A stretch of 61,847 bases of DNA, from assembly GCA_934096945.1 (NCBI GenBank), contig CAKOND010000008.1, forward strand, positions 1 to 61,847, in the 5' to 3' direction. The position numbers and the translations under genes are program-made. The stretch comes from an uncultured Bacilli bacterium. GTDB lineage: Bacteria > Bacillota_I > Bacilli_A > RF39 > UBA660. Shown here piece by piece: positions 34,625 through 44,324 of this stretch (within the stretch, counting starts at the first letter, position 1; each line of letters opens with the position of its first letter). The notes below the pieces were generated by a model, which did not search any database, was not told the DNA's origin, and saw only the letters and a list, made by a program, of their open reading frames with translations.

Positions 34625-36442
34625 TTACTCTCCTTCAAAAAATACTTGATACCATTTTATAAATGTATATATTGTCCATATCTTACGATAATTATCTTTT
34701 TTACCATTTATATGTTCCTTAAACATCTTATTAATTATTTTGGTATTAAAATACTTATTTGCAACATCACTATTTAAAGTCTTTTCAACTTCTTCTTTAA
34801 AGCTACCATCCTTAATCCATTCACGTACTGGCACTGGAAAACCTAACTTTTTCTTTTTATAAGCTTCGGTTGGTATAACTTCTTTAGCTGCTGCTCTTAA
34901 AGCTACTTTGGTATTTTCTTTCGTGACTTTATAATCAAATGGAAGATGTGATGCCACTTTAAATACTTCTTTATCAATAAACGGTACTCTTCCCTCAATA
35001 GATGATGCCATTGTCATTCTATCTGCTTTTAAAAGTATATCTTTCATAAGCCAAAAATTTATATCAATAGCTTGCATTTTATCAATATTACTATAATTTT
35101 TAAACTCATTATAAACATCTTTAGTTACATCGATAGCTTCTAATTCATAATTATTTTTAAGAACCTTCTTAGCCATTTTACTTGAGAAGTTTCTATTAAC
35201 ACCAATATAACTATTTTCTAACTTTTCTCCGCGTCTTACTAGGAAGTTAAAACCTCTTCCTTCAGGGAAAATACTAGCAATTTTACCAATAACATGTCTT
35301 AGATAGTAAGGTAATTTATTATAAAAATTATAATCTACTTCTTCTCTATAATAGTTATAACCTCCGAAGAATTCATCTGCACCTTCACCAGATAAAACTA
35401 CTTTTAAATCTTTACTTGCAAGTTTGGCAACAAAATATAAAGATATAGCTGCTGGGTCACTCGTTGGTTCATCTAAATGATACATTATTTTACTAATGTT
35501 TTCTAAATACTCTTCTTTAGTTATTATTTTACTTTCATTTTTTATACCTAATTTTTCTGCTAAATCTTTGGCGTACATTGTTTCATCATATTTTTTATTT
35601 TCATAACCAACTGTATATGTTTTATCAGGTTTAGCTAAAGAAACTATGTATGATGAGTCTATACCACTTGATAAAAACGAACCTACTTCAACATCCGCTA
35701 TTAAGTGTTTTTCTACACTATCTTTCATAACATCACTAATATTTTTAACAGCATCTTCAAAACTCATGCTTTCTTCTTTAAAATCTAATTTAAAATATTT
35801 ATTTAATTTTATTTCACCATCTTTATATAAAAGACTGCATCCAGCATCTAAACGATGTACTCCTTTAAAGAAAGTTTCATTCGTAGGTACAAAACTAAAT
35901 TCAAGATATGCCTCTAATATACTTTCATTAAATACTTTTTCAAAATCAGGAACATCTAAAAAAGCTTTAATTTCTGATGCAAACATAAATGTATCATTCA
36001 TTTTAGCATAGTATAGAGGTTTTATGCCAAAATTATCACGAGCTAAGAATACTTCATTTTTATTCTTATCATATATAGCAAAAGCAAACATACCACGTAA
36101 ATGTTTAGGTAAATCGGTATGCCACTCTTCATAACCATGAACCAAAACTTCAGTATCACTTTTAGTTTTGAAATCATGACCAAGTGCTTTTAGTTCTTCT
36201 TTTAATTCTTGATAATTATAAATTTCACCATTAAAGACTGTAACAACAGAACCATCTTCATTAAACATTGGTTGATCACCGGTAGATAAATCAATAATTG
36301 AAAGACGACGATGACCTAAAGCTACATCTCCATCTATAAAATATCCATCTCCGTCTGGACCACGATGTTTTATCCTATCATTCATTAATCTAATTGTATT
36401 TTCTTTTTCTTTTTTGGTAACTAAACCTACTATTCCACACAT
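34625..36442 (-). CDS. asnB: Asparagine synthase (glutamine-hydrolysing)
   Basis: AsnB makes asparagine from aspartate, glutamine and ATP. Cys2 of MCGIVGLV is the glutaminase nucleophile. The glutaminase motifs IKHRGPDGDGYF, HRRLSIIDLSTGDQPM and FNGEIYNYQEL are intact. The synthetase domain has SFLSSGIDSSYI (ATP pyrophosphatase loop) and VVLSGEGADEFFGGY. Length is 605 aa. Its ATG overlaps the last base of the upstream LtaS-like gene. Confidence 0.94.
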   Translation of the reverse strand: MCGIVGLVTKKEKENTIRLMNDRIKHRGPDGDGYFIDGDVALGHRRLSIIDLSTGDQPMFNEDGSVVTVFNGEIYNYQELKEELKALGHDFKTKSDTEVLVHGYEEWHTDLPKHLRGMFAFAIYDKNKNEVFLARDNFGIKPLYYAKMNDTFMFASEIKAFLDVPDFEKVFNESILEAYLEFSFVPTNETFFKGVHRLDAGCSLLYKDGEIKLNKYFKLDFKEESMSFEDAVKNISDVMKDSVEKHLIADVEVGSFLSSGIDSSYIVSLAKPDKTYTVGYENKKYDETMYAKDLAEKLGIKNESKIITKEEYLENISKIMYHLDEPTSDPAAISLYFVAKLASKDLKVVLSGEGADEFFGGYNYYREEVDYNFYNKLPYYLRHVIGKIASIFPEGRGFNFLVRRGEKLENSYIGVNRNFSSKMAKKVLKNNYELEAIDVTKDVYNEFKNYSNIDKMQAIDINFWLMKDILLKADRMTMASSIEGRVPFIDKEVFKVASHLPFDYKVTKENTKVALRAAAKEVIPTEAYKKKKLGFPVPVREWIKDGSFKEEVEKTLNSDVANKYFNTKIINKMFKEHINGKKDNYRKIWTIYTFIKWYQVFFEGE

Positions 36443-38406
36443 TATTTATCACCTAAAACTTTCTTATAATAATTATTAGTTAAAATATTTTTACTCATAT
36501 TCATTCTATTACCAACTAAACTATTCATATAAGTTATATAATCATGACTTATCTCTTCATCATTTTTAGATACAAATTTACCTGACTTAGCAAAATATGT
36601 TCCTTTATCACTAACCCAACTTCTATTTCCAAATATGGCAAGACCAGATTCTGTACTTAATATATCTTTACCAATAATAAGTCTTGAGTCATATTTTACA
36701 CCAAATAAATTATATATTGTTGGTAAAACATCTATTTGGCTTCCAACTTTATCTATATTTATAGTTTCCATTTCACTATTCCAAAGTATAAAATTACTCT
36801 TATTTACTTCAACTACACTATCTTTTTTATAACTTGCTATTTCATTTACTTCATCTATACTTAAGTAATATGGATAATGGTCTCCGACTAAAGCAATAAC
36901 TGTATTATCTAATTTACCCGCTTCTTTTAGCTTATTTATCAAAGTTTCTAAAGCTCTATCAAGTTCTATTTGAGCTGCCAAATAAGCAAGAGGTTTCTCA
37001 CTAAACTTTAAACCTGCCACATCACCCTGATGTTTTTTAGCCATTGCACTTTGGGTAAATGTATAACCACCATGACCACTAACCGTAGCATAATATGTAA
37101 AGAATGGTTTATCACTATTTATATAATCATCAAATGTTGCATTAATCATTTCTACATCAGACTCAGGCCATTGTTTACAATTTATACTTTTTTCAAGGCC
37201 ATTAAAGCATCCTTTAAAATTATCAAAGCCTAATGCTTTTAAATATTTATATCTATCTTGAAAATATATGCTATGGTCATGATAAGCAAAAGTATTATAA
37301 CCTAGTTCTTTAAAGCTTGTTGCTACTCCAAACGGATAATAATTATTTCCACTTTTCCATGGACTCACAAATCCTGAAGCAGCTACTAAACCAGTAAGTT
37401 CTTGAAATTCTCCCCCAATTGTACTTGATATCGTCGGAGTATAAAAATTATTAAATTTAAATCCACTATTAACTAGTTTATATAATGTCGGAGTTGTATC
37501 TTCTCTTACAGCTATTTCATTAAAACTTTCTGCCATAAACAAAATTAAATTCTTTCCTTCAAAATATTTTGTATATTTATTTTGTTTAGTGCCACTTTCA
37601 TTTTTGAAATATTCATGCATACTTTTAATAGTTTTATTACTTTCACTACTTATTAAAGCATCAAAATCAATATCTAAATTATTATATTCATAAATAATTT
37701 CTTCTGGATTATCAACATTATCAATATCATCATCACCATTATCTTTAATAATAATATCTATTTTTTCATCAAAACCAAATATTAATCTATAAGTATCTAT
37801 AACAAATGTATCTAATAGTCCGAATGTTCTAATATTTAAATCAACATTATTTACATCATAATATAGCTTATATGGTGAATTAATTTTATCTTTATTAATT
37901 TGTAAAAATAAATAAAATGAACCAATACTAACTAAACATAAACTACTTTTAATAAGTATAGATTTTTTATTTTCTCTTTCAATTAATATTATGTTATTAA
38001 AAATAGTAAATAATATAAACGGCATAAATAGGAGGATAACTCCGATAATATTTCTAATAACTAAATCTACTCCATCACCTGCAAAAGATGTCACTTGTCC
38101 TGATGCCCCAAGTAAACCAAAATCAAAATAAAAACTAAACATCTTAAATACGCATAACTGAATACTGTAAAGTAAACTAAGTAAAAATAAATTTATAAGA
38201 AATATTATTTTATTTGTTTTTCTATTAAAAATTCTACCAAAGCAATCAAAAAATAAACTAATAATTAAATTGAATATTAAAACATAAATAATATTTTTAC
38301 TAAATATAACATTACCAGTTAGTAATCTAAATGTTACTTCCATATATAATAATATTATAAAGGTTACTACCCCTAAATAAAACTTTCTTAACCTAAATTT
38401 TTTCAT
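36442..38406 (-). CDS. LtaS-like sulfatase-family phosphotransferase
   Basis: Proteins of this family transfer glycerol-phosphate to build lipoteichoic acid or similar polymers. Five N-terminal membrane helices (about residues 10-170) precede an extracellular sulfatase-fold domain. Its motifs are KNLILFMAESFNEIAV (metal site), FYTPTISSTIGGEFQELTG (likely nucleophile Thr), YHDHSIYFQDRYKYLKALG and VIALVGDHYPYYL. It is more distant from LtaS than the second copy at 54.6 kb. Length is 654 aa. It heads an operon running through asnB toward rmuC. Confidence 0.88.
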   Translation of the reverse strand: MKKFRLRKFYLGVVTFIILLYMEVTFRLLTGNVIFSKNIIYVLIFNLIISLFFDCFGRIFNRKTNKIIFLINLFLLSLLYSIQLCVFKMFSFYFDFGLLGASGQVTSFAGDGVDLVIRNIIGVILLFMPFILFTIFNNIILIERENKKSILIKSSLCLVSIGSFYLFLQINKDKINSPYKLYYDVNNVDLNIRTFGLLDTFVIDTYRLIFGFDEKIDIIIKDNGDDDIDNVDNPEEIIYEYNNLDIDFDALISSESNKTIKSMHEYFKNESGTKQNKYTKYFEGKNLILFMAESFNEIAVREDTTPTLYKLVNSGFKFNNFYTPTISSTIGGEFQELTGLVAASGFVSPWKSGNNYYPFGVATSFKELGYNTFAYHDHSIYFQDRYKYLKALGFDNFKGCFNGLEKSINCKQWPESDVEMINATFDDYINSDKPFFTYYATVSGHGGYTFTQSAMAKKHQGDVAGLKFSEKPLAYLAAQIELDRALETLINKLKEAGKLDNTVIALVGDHYPYYLSIDEVNEIASYKKDSVVEVNKSNFILWNSEMETINIDKVGSQIDVLPTIYNLFGVKYDSRLIIGKDILSTESGLAIFGNRSWVSDKGTYFAKSGKFVSKNDEEISHDYITYMNSLVGNRMNMSKNILTNNYYKKVLGDK

Positions 38407-38514
38407 AGACTACCTCTATATCAATTATTATACCACTAATTATTACTTTTATATATTAGATTATACATAAGTTGACACTTTCAAAGTAAATAATTAAGAA
38501 ATAAAAATTTCCAT

Positions 38515-38692
38515 CAAAAAACTAGATATAAAATCTAGTTAACTTTTTTAATTTCCACTATGGCTCGGGTACTCCCGCTTTTCTTAATTCCCACTATGGC
38601 TCGGGTACTCCCACTTTTCTTAATTCCCACTATGGCTCGGGTACTCCTACTTTTTTTAAAAACTATATTTTTGAGGTTTCCCTCATCAATAT
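38515..38692 (-). ncRNA. Candidate small RNA made of three 36-nt repeats
   Basis: On the minus strand a promoter, three near-identical 36-nt units and an intrinsic terminator form an isolated transcription unit of about 178 nt. The terminator pairs AACTAGAT with ATCTAGTT (38520-38540) before a T-run. Each unit carries GGGAGTACCCGAGCCATAG followed by TGGGAATTAAGAAAAG. GGG/CCC hairpins are possible in each. The only frames are short. I do not recognise a known RNA family. Confidence 0.6.
38550..38657 (-). repeat. Three tandem 36-bp repeats
   Basis: Three units with exact 36-bp period share the core CTATGGCTCGGGTACTCC. They differ by a few substitutions only. There are no spacers and no cas genes, so this is not a CRISPR array. 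Confidence 0.95.
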
Positions 38693-38698
38693 GTTTAT

Positions 38699-38727
38699 AG
38701 TATATCACATCATTGCGTGTTTGTAAA
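38699..38727 (-). promoter_or_regulatory. Promoter of the repeat RNA
   Basis: Minus-strand TTTACA (38727-38722), 17-nt spacer and TATACT (38704-38699), starting just after the CPBP gene. Confidence 0.7.
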
Positions 38728-38734
38728 GCTTTTT

Positions 38735-40057
38735 TTATTTACTTTCTACTTTCTTTAAAGTATCTCCATCTAACACAAATAAATCATTTATATAGCTTTT
38801 TACTAATGGATACTTCATATTATCGTCTTTACTATAAAGGTAACCAACACTTGTAATCATCGGTAATTCTAACGTTTTAAATTCTTCATTTATATTATTT
38901 AAATCTTTATAATATAACACATCACTCGCACTTTCATGTGCAATTATAATTAAAAATTTATCAATAACAACTACTCTACCGACATTATCTACATCAAAGG
39001 TTATATCCATTACTCCGATATTATCTTCAAGTACTGCCTTATTATCTTTTTTATAAATATGATAAATTGTACCATCTTCTAAAGTGTAATTAAAATCATC
39101 ATACCCATAATAATGAGTTTCAACTTGAGAAAACTTCTTTACATCATAATTGGTACATACATAATAATCTTCTGTACTCGCACCAAATAAACCAAATAAA
39201 ATATTTGATATAAAGAAAAGAGCTATAAGAATAAATATGCTATTATTATATATCTTTGTTTTCTTTTCTTTAAAAATAGATGCTGAGTAAAGCAAATAAA
39301 TTAAACTTAGTATTATTGATGCAACCATGTTTATTGCTGTTATGCTAATTGGTACATTACTTACATAACCACAATCTGTTACTAGATTAACTTCATTAAG
39401 AAGTACAGAAAAGTCATAGAAACTATGAAGAAACACCATCGCCCATATATTGCGAGTTTTATAATACACCGTACCAAATAAAATACCTATCGCTGTTGTT
39501 TGCACAAATTGCATCATCGTAGTAAGTAAATCTTGACCAGCCAGTAAATTAGTTAAATGCACAGCACCAAATATTACCCCACTAATAATAATTGATATAA
39601 GTATTTCTTTTTTATTACTACTATATTTTTCTAAAAGTTCATTTTCAATTATACCTCTAAAAAATATCTCCTCAAATAAACCAATTAAAACAATATATAC
39701 AACTAAACTTATTAAATTATTAACATTAATATTTGTTCCAATTAATTCCGTTGCATTAGCAAGTGCTATAATTATTGATAAAACTAAAATTGGTAAACAT
39801 AGTTTAACAGATTCTTTAAAATTAGTTTTCTTTTCTTTAAATATATACCATTTTTTTCTAATTATTAGTAAAACTATAGCAAAAACAAATACTACGAATT
39901 CACTAACAGCATATATAATATACTTACCATTTAGTAAACTAGAATATAATTTTGATGCTATTAAGCTCCCAAAAACTTTTGTAAATGTCTCAAATGTTAC
40001 AAATATTAATAAAGCTTTAGCTATAAGAAGCCAAATATTATTCTTCTTTTCTTCCAT
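38735..40057 (-). CDS. CPBP-family intramembrane metalloprotease
   Basis: CPBP (Rce1-like) proteins are membrane proteases, often linked to peptide processing or immunity. Eight or so membrane helices cover the first 290 residues. The motifs are GLFEEIFFRGIIENELLEKY (EExxxR), IFGAVHLTNLLAG and FLHSFYDFS, the three metal-binding sites. The last 150 residues are an extra domain after a final helix (FNYTLEDGTIYHIYKKDNKA), probably extracytoplasmic and of unknown role. Length is 440 aa. It follows yebC with a 1-nt gap. Confidence 0.88.
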   Translation of the reverse strand: MEEKKNNIWLLIAKALLIFVTFETFTKVFGSLIASKLYSSLLNGKYIIYAVSEFVVFVFAIVLLIIRKKWYIFKEKKTNFKESVKLCLPILVLSIIIALANATELIGTNINVNNLISLVVYIVLIGLFEEIFFRGIIENELLEKYSSNKKEILISIIISGVIFGAVHLTNLLAGQDLLTTMMQFVQTTAIGILFGTVYYKTRNIWAMVFLHSFYDFSVLLNEVNLVTDCGYVSNVPISITAINMVASIILSLIYLLYSASIFKEKKTKIYNNSIFILIALFFISNILFGLFGASTEDYYVCTNYDVKKFSQVETHYYGYDDFNYTLEDGTIYHIYKKDNKAVLEDNIGVMDITFDVDNVGRVVVIDKFLIIIAHESASDVLYYKDLNNINEEFKTLELPMITSVGYLYSKDDNMKYPLVKSYINDLFVLDGDTLKKVESK

Positions 40058-40058
40058 A

Positions 40059-40781
40059 TTAACCTATATTAGATACATTAGTATATATTTGTGAAACATC
40101 TTCAATATCTTCTAGAATATTATAAAGTCTATCAAATAATTCTTTATCTTCACCTTCTAAAGTAATTTTATCTTTAGCATACATACCAACTTCATCTATT
40201 TCATAATCAACATTTGGCACTAATTTTTCAATTTCATCTTTAGCACTATTCATATCACTTGGATTTAAACTAACAGTTACATATCCATCTTCTTTTTCAA
40301 TATCAACTACCTCAATACCTGCATTAAGTAGCGCTTCAAGTATTTCATCATCATTTTCATATTTAAATGAAATAATACCTAAATGGTCATAATTATATGA
40401 TACTGAATTAGTAACCCCCAAAGATTTATTAACTTTATTAAAGGCAGCTCTAACCATACCAACTGTTCTATTAACATTATCCGTTAAACATTTAATAATT
40501 AAAGTACTTGCACCAGGACCAAAGCCTTCATAAACAACTTCATGATATTCATCTTGTCCAACGCCTTTAGCTTTATCAATTGCTCTTGTAATAATATCTG
40601 ATGGCACTTGATTTTTCTTAGCTTTATCAATTAATCTTTTTAAACTTACATTTGCTTCAGGATTTGGACTTCCTTTCTTTGCAGCTAAATATATTTCTTT
40701 AGCAAATGTTGTATAAACCTTTCCCTTTGCTGCTCCTGTTTTTTGTATACTTGCTTTTCTTACTTCATAAGCTCTTCCCAT
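40059..40781 (-). CDS. yebC: YebC/PmpR-family protein
   Basis: YebC proteins help translation through proline-rich stretches and were first called transcription regulators. The N-terminus is MGRAYEVRKASIQKTGAAKG, the family signature. NPEANVSLKRLIDKAKKNQVP, YEGFGPGASTLIIKCLTDNVNRT and the acidic third domain are all present. Length is 240 aa, normal. It is grouped with CPBP and patatin genes. Confidence 0.95.
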   Translation of the reverse strand: MGRAYEVRKASIQKTGAAKGKVYTTFAKEIYLAAKKGSPNPEANVSLKRLIDKAKKNQVPSDIITRAIDKAKGVGQDEYHEVVYEGFGPGASTLIIKCLTDNVNRTVGMVRAAFNKVNKSLGVTNSVSYNYDHLGIISFKYENDDEILEALLNAGIEVVDIEKEDGYVTVSLNPSDMNSAKDEIEKLVPNVDYEIDEVGMYAKDKITLEGEDKELFDRLYNILEDIEDVSQIYTNVSNIG

Positions 40782-40796
40782 AAATAAATTCCTCCC

Positions 40797-41840
40797 TTAA
40801 ACATTCATATTTTTTACAAACTTATAAACTCCATAATCTTTATTTACATATCTTATTCTCTTTATTACATCTTTTGCTTTATAAATATTAAAATATGTAA
40901 AATTTTCTTTTTTCATCACAAATTCTAGTGCTTTAATAACAAGTCTTTTAGCATTTTTAGTACCAAAGAACTTCATCATTTCCTCTTTATCTTTATTATT
41001 TACACTTTTAAGTAAATATTCATAATACCAAAGTCCGCATTTTTTAAAGATATACTTTTTACCATCAAATTCTTTTAATACTCTTAAAGTGTCATAATAC
41101 CCCATTTTTATATTATTTCTAATATCATTTTTCTTAAAATCAAATATGCTACCAAGTTTTCTAGATGGTTTTATAACTACAACTTTTTTCTTATCAATAT
41201 AAGGTCTTTTTATCCCAATAGCTTCTAAATCCACAACATATACTTGATCATAACCTTTTTCAAGTAAACTATTCGCAGGTATATAATCATGAAAACCACC
41301 ATCTAAATAATAACTGTCATCAATCATTTTTTCAAACTTAAAGACTGGTAAAAAACATGAAGCAATAATATACTCATTAAGCTTATTTTTAGGTATTTCT
41401 TCTTTAAACAAATATATAGGTTTAAAATCATTAAATCTTACAGTAACTAAACCAAAATCTTTATTACTCGTATAAAGATCACTACCAATATTAAATTCTT
41501 CTAACTTTTTCTTTAAATTAATAGTACTTATTCCCTTATTTACAACAATGCTTTTAATATTATTAAGTATTTCATTAAGCATTTCTAAATCATAATCATT
41601 ATTATTACTTTTATTTACTAATTTTTCACTAAATCCAAGTATTTTACCTAAATCATCATTATACCAAAAATTATATAATTTTTTAAAATTATCACTAGCA
41701 CACATCGCCGCATTAAATGAACCAATACTTGTACCTACGAAGCCATCTATTTTTTTGTGTGCATCTAAAAAAGCTTTATAAGCACCAACCTGATATGCTC
41801 CTCTTAAACCTCCACCCGAAAATGCTATGCCCCTTTTCAT
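40797..41840 (-). CDS. Patatin-like phospholipase
   Basis: Patatin-like enzymes are lipid acyl hydrolases. The oxyanion motif GGGLRGAYQVGAYKAF, the nucleophile motif GTSIGS (Ser38) and the catalytic Asp in YYLDGGFHDYIP are intact. The C-terminal 140 residues are basic and helical. Length is 347 aa. The start overlaps the end of the epimerase-like gene by 4 nt, so they are coupled. Close to RssA/YchK-type housekeeping enzymes. Confidence 0.9.
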   Translation of the reverse strand: MKRGIAFSGGGLRGAYQVGAYKAFLDAHKKIDGFVGTSIGSFNAAMCASDNFKKLYNFWYNDDLGKILGFSEKLVNKSNNNDYDLEMLNEILNNIKSIVVNKGISTINLKKKLEEFNIGSDLYTSNKDFGLVTVRFNDFKPIYLFKEEIPKNKLNEYIIASCFLPVFKFEKMIDDSYYLDGGFHDYIPANSLLEKGYDQVYVVDLEAIGIKRPYIDKKKVVVIKPSRKLGSIFDFKKNDIRNNIKMGYYDTLRVLKEFDGKKYIFKKCGLWYYEYLLKSVNNKDKEEMMKFFGTKNAKRLVIKALEFVMKKENFTYFNIYKAKDVIKRIRYVNKDYGVYKFVKNMNV

Positions 41841-42751
41841 TTTTTATTCACCAAAAATTTTCCTAGCATTTTTTGTAATCTTCTACCTTTATTTTTAGAT
41901 TTCAACCTACTATAATATGCATTAATACAGTCATTTCTATAATGCAACAATTCTTCAAGTTCATCTCTATCTGTGCATACCGGACTACAATAATCCTTTT
42001 CTAAAAAAACTCTATTCAACATAAATTTAAAACTTAAACCATTTATTTCAAGTAGCTTATCTAATAAATCACCATACTTAACTGTTTCACCACTAGCCAA
42101 ATTAAATGTTTTTTTATTTAATTTATCACTATAATTTATTCCTTTTACAAATGCATACGCACAATCTTCTTTAGTTATTACATCCATTACATCTTCTCTA
42201 TTTCCATTATAAATAAATGTTTCAACTAAAGGATTAGATAAAACCAATGGAATTCTATATATTGTATAATTTTTTAACTTTTCTTTAACCAATTTTTCAC
42301 ATTCCAATTTAGCATTTTCAAAATAATCATATTCATCTAATTTTAACTTACTTTTAACACTTGGATTATCCAAATTTTTATATAAACTTGTAGTTGATGC
42401 CAAAAACAAATGACATTTGGGATTATAATAACTTATTGCCCTAACAATATTTTCACACCCTCCATAATCAATTGCCATAGAAAGTCCCTTTTTCATATTT
42501 GCAAGCGGAGGATTAGCACTTGCTAAATAAATAATATAATCATGGTCTTTAACTAAAGCTTCAACCAAGACTCTATCAGTAACATCCCCATACAATATAT
42601 TAACTCTTTTTTTAAATCTTTTAAGTCTTTTAAAAACATCTTTATTTTTTAAATCCAAGATAGTTATTTCATATTTTCCTTCACTAAGTAAATATTTAAC
42701 CGTATGTACTCCAACGCTACCTGCAGCACCTAGAACTAATACTTTTTTCAT
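41837..42751 (-). CDS. NAD-dependent epimerase/dehydratase-family protein
   Basis: This is an extended short-chain dehydrogenase. The Rossmann motif VLVLGAAGSVGVHTVKYLL starts the protein, then YGDVTDRVLVEALVKDHDYIIYLA. The usual YxxxK is present as YDYFENAKLECEKLVKE, with an AK rather than YxxxK: the Tyr and Lys spacing is Y-x5-K here, so catalysis is uncertain. Length is 304 aa. Its role is unknown; the neighbour is a patatin-like lipase. Confidence 0.8.
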   Translation of the reverse strand: MKKVLVLGAAGSVGVHTVKYLLSEGKYEITILDLKNKDVFKRLKRFKKRVNILYGDVTDRVLVEALVKDHDYIIYLASANPPLANMKKGLSMAIDYGGCENIVRAISYYNPKCHLFLASTTSLYKNLDNPSVKSKLKLDEYDYFENAKLECEKLVKEKLKNYTIYRIPLVLSNPLVETFIYNGNREDVMDVITKEDCAYAFVKGINYSDKLNKKTFNLASGETVKYGDLLDKLLEINGLSFKFMLNRVFLEKDYCSPVCTDRDELEELLHYRNDCINAYYSRLKSKNKGRRLQKMLGKFLVNKK

Positions 42752-42762
42752 TCAACCACCTC

Positions 42763-43479
42763 TTATATAACATTTATAACAATTAATATTATTATACCAA
42801 TTATTATACCATAAATAGTTCCTTTTTTATGTATTTCTTCATAAACTTCTTTTAAAAGTTCAAATAATAGAATATGAAGAAGCATTCCACATGTAAGGGA
42901 TAAAATAATAATTTCTAAAGTTTCACTTAAACTTCCAAATATGCTAAAGATTAAACCACCAATAAATCCGGATAAAACAAGTAATATAACGAGTGCTATA
43001 TTTTTCTTATTTTTAAGTGAAGGAGCTATTTGAAAACCAAATGGTAAATTATGAAGTCCTATACCTGTTAACATTATTAACCCACTTTTTATATTACTTG
43101 TGGATACTCCATATAACGCCATGCCTTCGATTACATTATGAAGTAATAGTGCAATTATTGTTATAAGGCTAACGTGTTCCATGTGTTCTATATGTTCTTT
43201 TTTTTCTTCATCGTTTTCGTGATGCTCATGTTCATGATGAGGAAGCAATTTATCGATAAAGATTAATGCAAGTAAACCAATACCTATAAAAAGTATTGAC
43301 CATAAATTACCCACTTCAATTATTTCAGGTACCAAATCAAATGAAATAAGTCCAATTATAACCACACAAGCACACGCAATTGACATTCTAGAAAATGCCA
43401 CTTTATTAGAAATATATTTATATACAATTATGCCAATTAAAAAAAATAACCCACTAAAAAGCGTTAATAACAAAGCCAT
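42763..43479 (-). CDS. ZIP-family metal transporter
   Basis: ZIP proteins import zinc and other divalent metals. Eight membrane helices are visible in 238 aa. The metal-binding helices have HNVIEGMALYG (helix 4) and HNLPFGFQIAPSL (helix 5), matching the HNxxEG and HNxPEG consensus with E replaced by F in the second. The loop before helix 4 is His-rich (HHEHEHHENDEEKKEHIEHM). It is the first gene of the patatin operon. Confidence 0.9.
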   Translation of the reverse strand: MALLLTLFSGLFFLIGIIVYKYISNKVAFSRMSIACACVVIIGLISFDLVPEIIEVGNLWSILFIGIGLLALIFIDKLLPHHEHEHHENDEEKKEHIEHMEHVSLITIIALLLHNVIEGMALYGVSTSNIKSGLIMLTGIGLHNLPFGFQIAPSLKNKKNIALVILLVLSGFIGGLIFSIFGSLSETLEIIILSLTCGMLLHILLFELLKEVYEEIHKKGTIYGIIIGIIILIVINVI

Positions 43480-43537
43480 ATTTAATTCCTCTTTTCTGTA
43501 TGTATTTTACCAAATAAATTAGATTTTATCAAGAAAA

Positions 43538-43557
43538 AAAGAACCGAAGTTCTTTTT
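43538..43557 (-). terminator. UUCG-loop terminator of the third TasA-like gene
   Basis: On the minus strand AGAAC-TTCG-GTTCT with a T-run, overlapping the end of the 219-aa gene. Confidence 0.85.
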
Positions 43558-44215
43558 AACAAGTTGTTTTTGCAAATTGCATTACACCAGCAAATGCTTT
43601 ACCAGTATTTTGTTGTTGGTCAACAGATAAATTCTTTAATGTAACAGTTATAGACCAAGTATCAGATACAGTTTTACCAGCATCAGCAGTTAATTTATGT
43701 TTATATACATTTCCACCAGCAGTAGTTGGAATATTAATTGTACCAGTAACACCAACACCAGTAGACATATTAACTAAAGTTTGCTTATTAATAATAGTTG
43801 TACTACCTTTACTTACAGTATACTCAAGTTCATTTAAATTTGTTGTATTAGCTGTAGACTTTGTAAATGTATTATTACTTATTGTAAATGTAACTGTATA
43901 GCAAAATGTTCTATCAGCTACACTCGGAGTACTAGTAGCTGTAGCCCCCGGAGCTGTCCATTTAACTGTACCAGATGTAGTTTGAGTAGCATCACCTTTA
44001 CCAATTCCAAATGTAGTTTGGTCAGCATTAATATTTATTGGTTGAAATGTACCAAAAGAAGCACTAGCTGCTGTACCAGTTGCAACATTAACATTTGCAC
44101 TAGCAGCATTACCACCTTGAGCTTGGAAGTAAGCAAATGTAGCTCCAACAATTGCAACAACTAAAGTAGCAACAGCAATTATTGTTAATACAGCTGAACT
44201 ATTTTTATTTTCCAT
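43556..44215 (-). CDS. TasA/camelysin-like surface protein (copy C)
   Basis: The 219-aa protein has the signal sequence VLTIIAVATLVVAIVGATFA followed by YFQAQGG, the pattern of SipW-processed TasA/camelysin-type fibre proteins. The mature part is Thr-rich beta sandwich, with NINADQTTFGIGKGDATQTT, RTFCYTVTFTISNNTF and SWSITVTLKNLSVDQQQN. Two cysteines (FCYT, final TTC) could form a disulfide. It is the last of three tandem copies with about 45% identity by eye. A SipW peptidase is not in this window. Confidence 0.82.
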   Translation of the reverse strand: MENKNSSAVLTIIAVATLVVAIVGATFAYFQAQGGNAASANVNVATGTAASASFGTFQPININADQTTFGIGKGDATQTTSGTVKWTAPGATATSTPSVADRTFCYTVTFTISNNTFTKSTANTTNLNELEYTVSKGSTTIINKQTLVNMSTGVGVTGTINIPTTAGGNVYKHKLTADAGKTVSDTWSITVTLKNLSVDQQQNTGKAFAGVMQFAKTTC

Positions 44216-44295
44216 TTATATTCTACTCCTCTCTATTTTAATATTATCATTAAATAGAACAAAAATCAATAATCTAAATTATATTTTTAAAAAAA

Positions 44296-44321
44296 TAAAA
44301 AAGGACCGAAGTCCATTTTTT
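44296..44321 (-). terminator. UUCG-loop terminator of the second TasA-like gene
   Basis: GGAC-TTCG-GTCC followed by T residues on the minus strand. Confidence 0.85.
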
Positions 44322-44324
44322 TGA

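Noticed and set aside
38550..38657. CRISPR array suggested by 36-bp repeat units
   Set aside because: Units are directly adjacent with no spacers, and no cas genes are present. A promoter and terminator around them fit a small RNA better.
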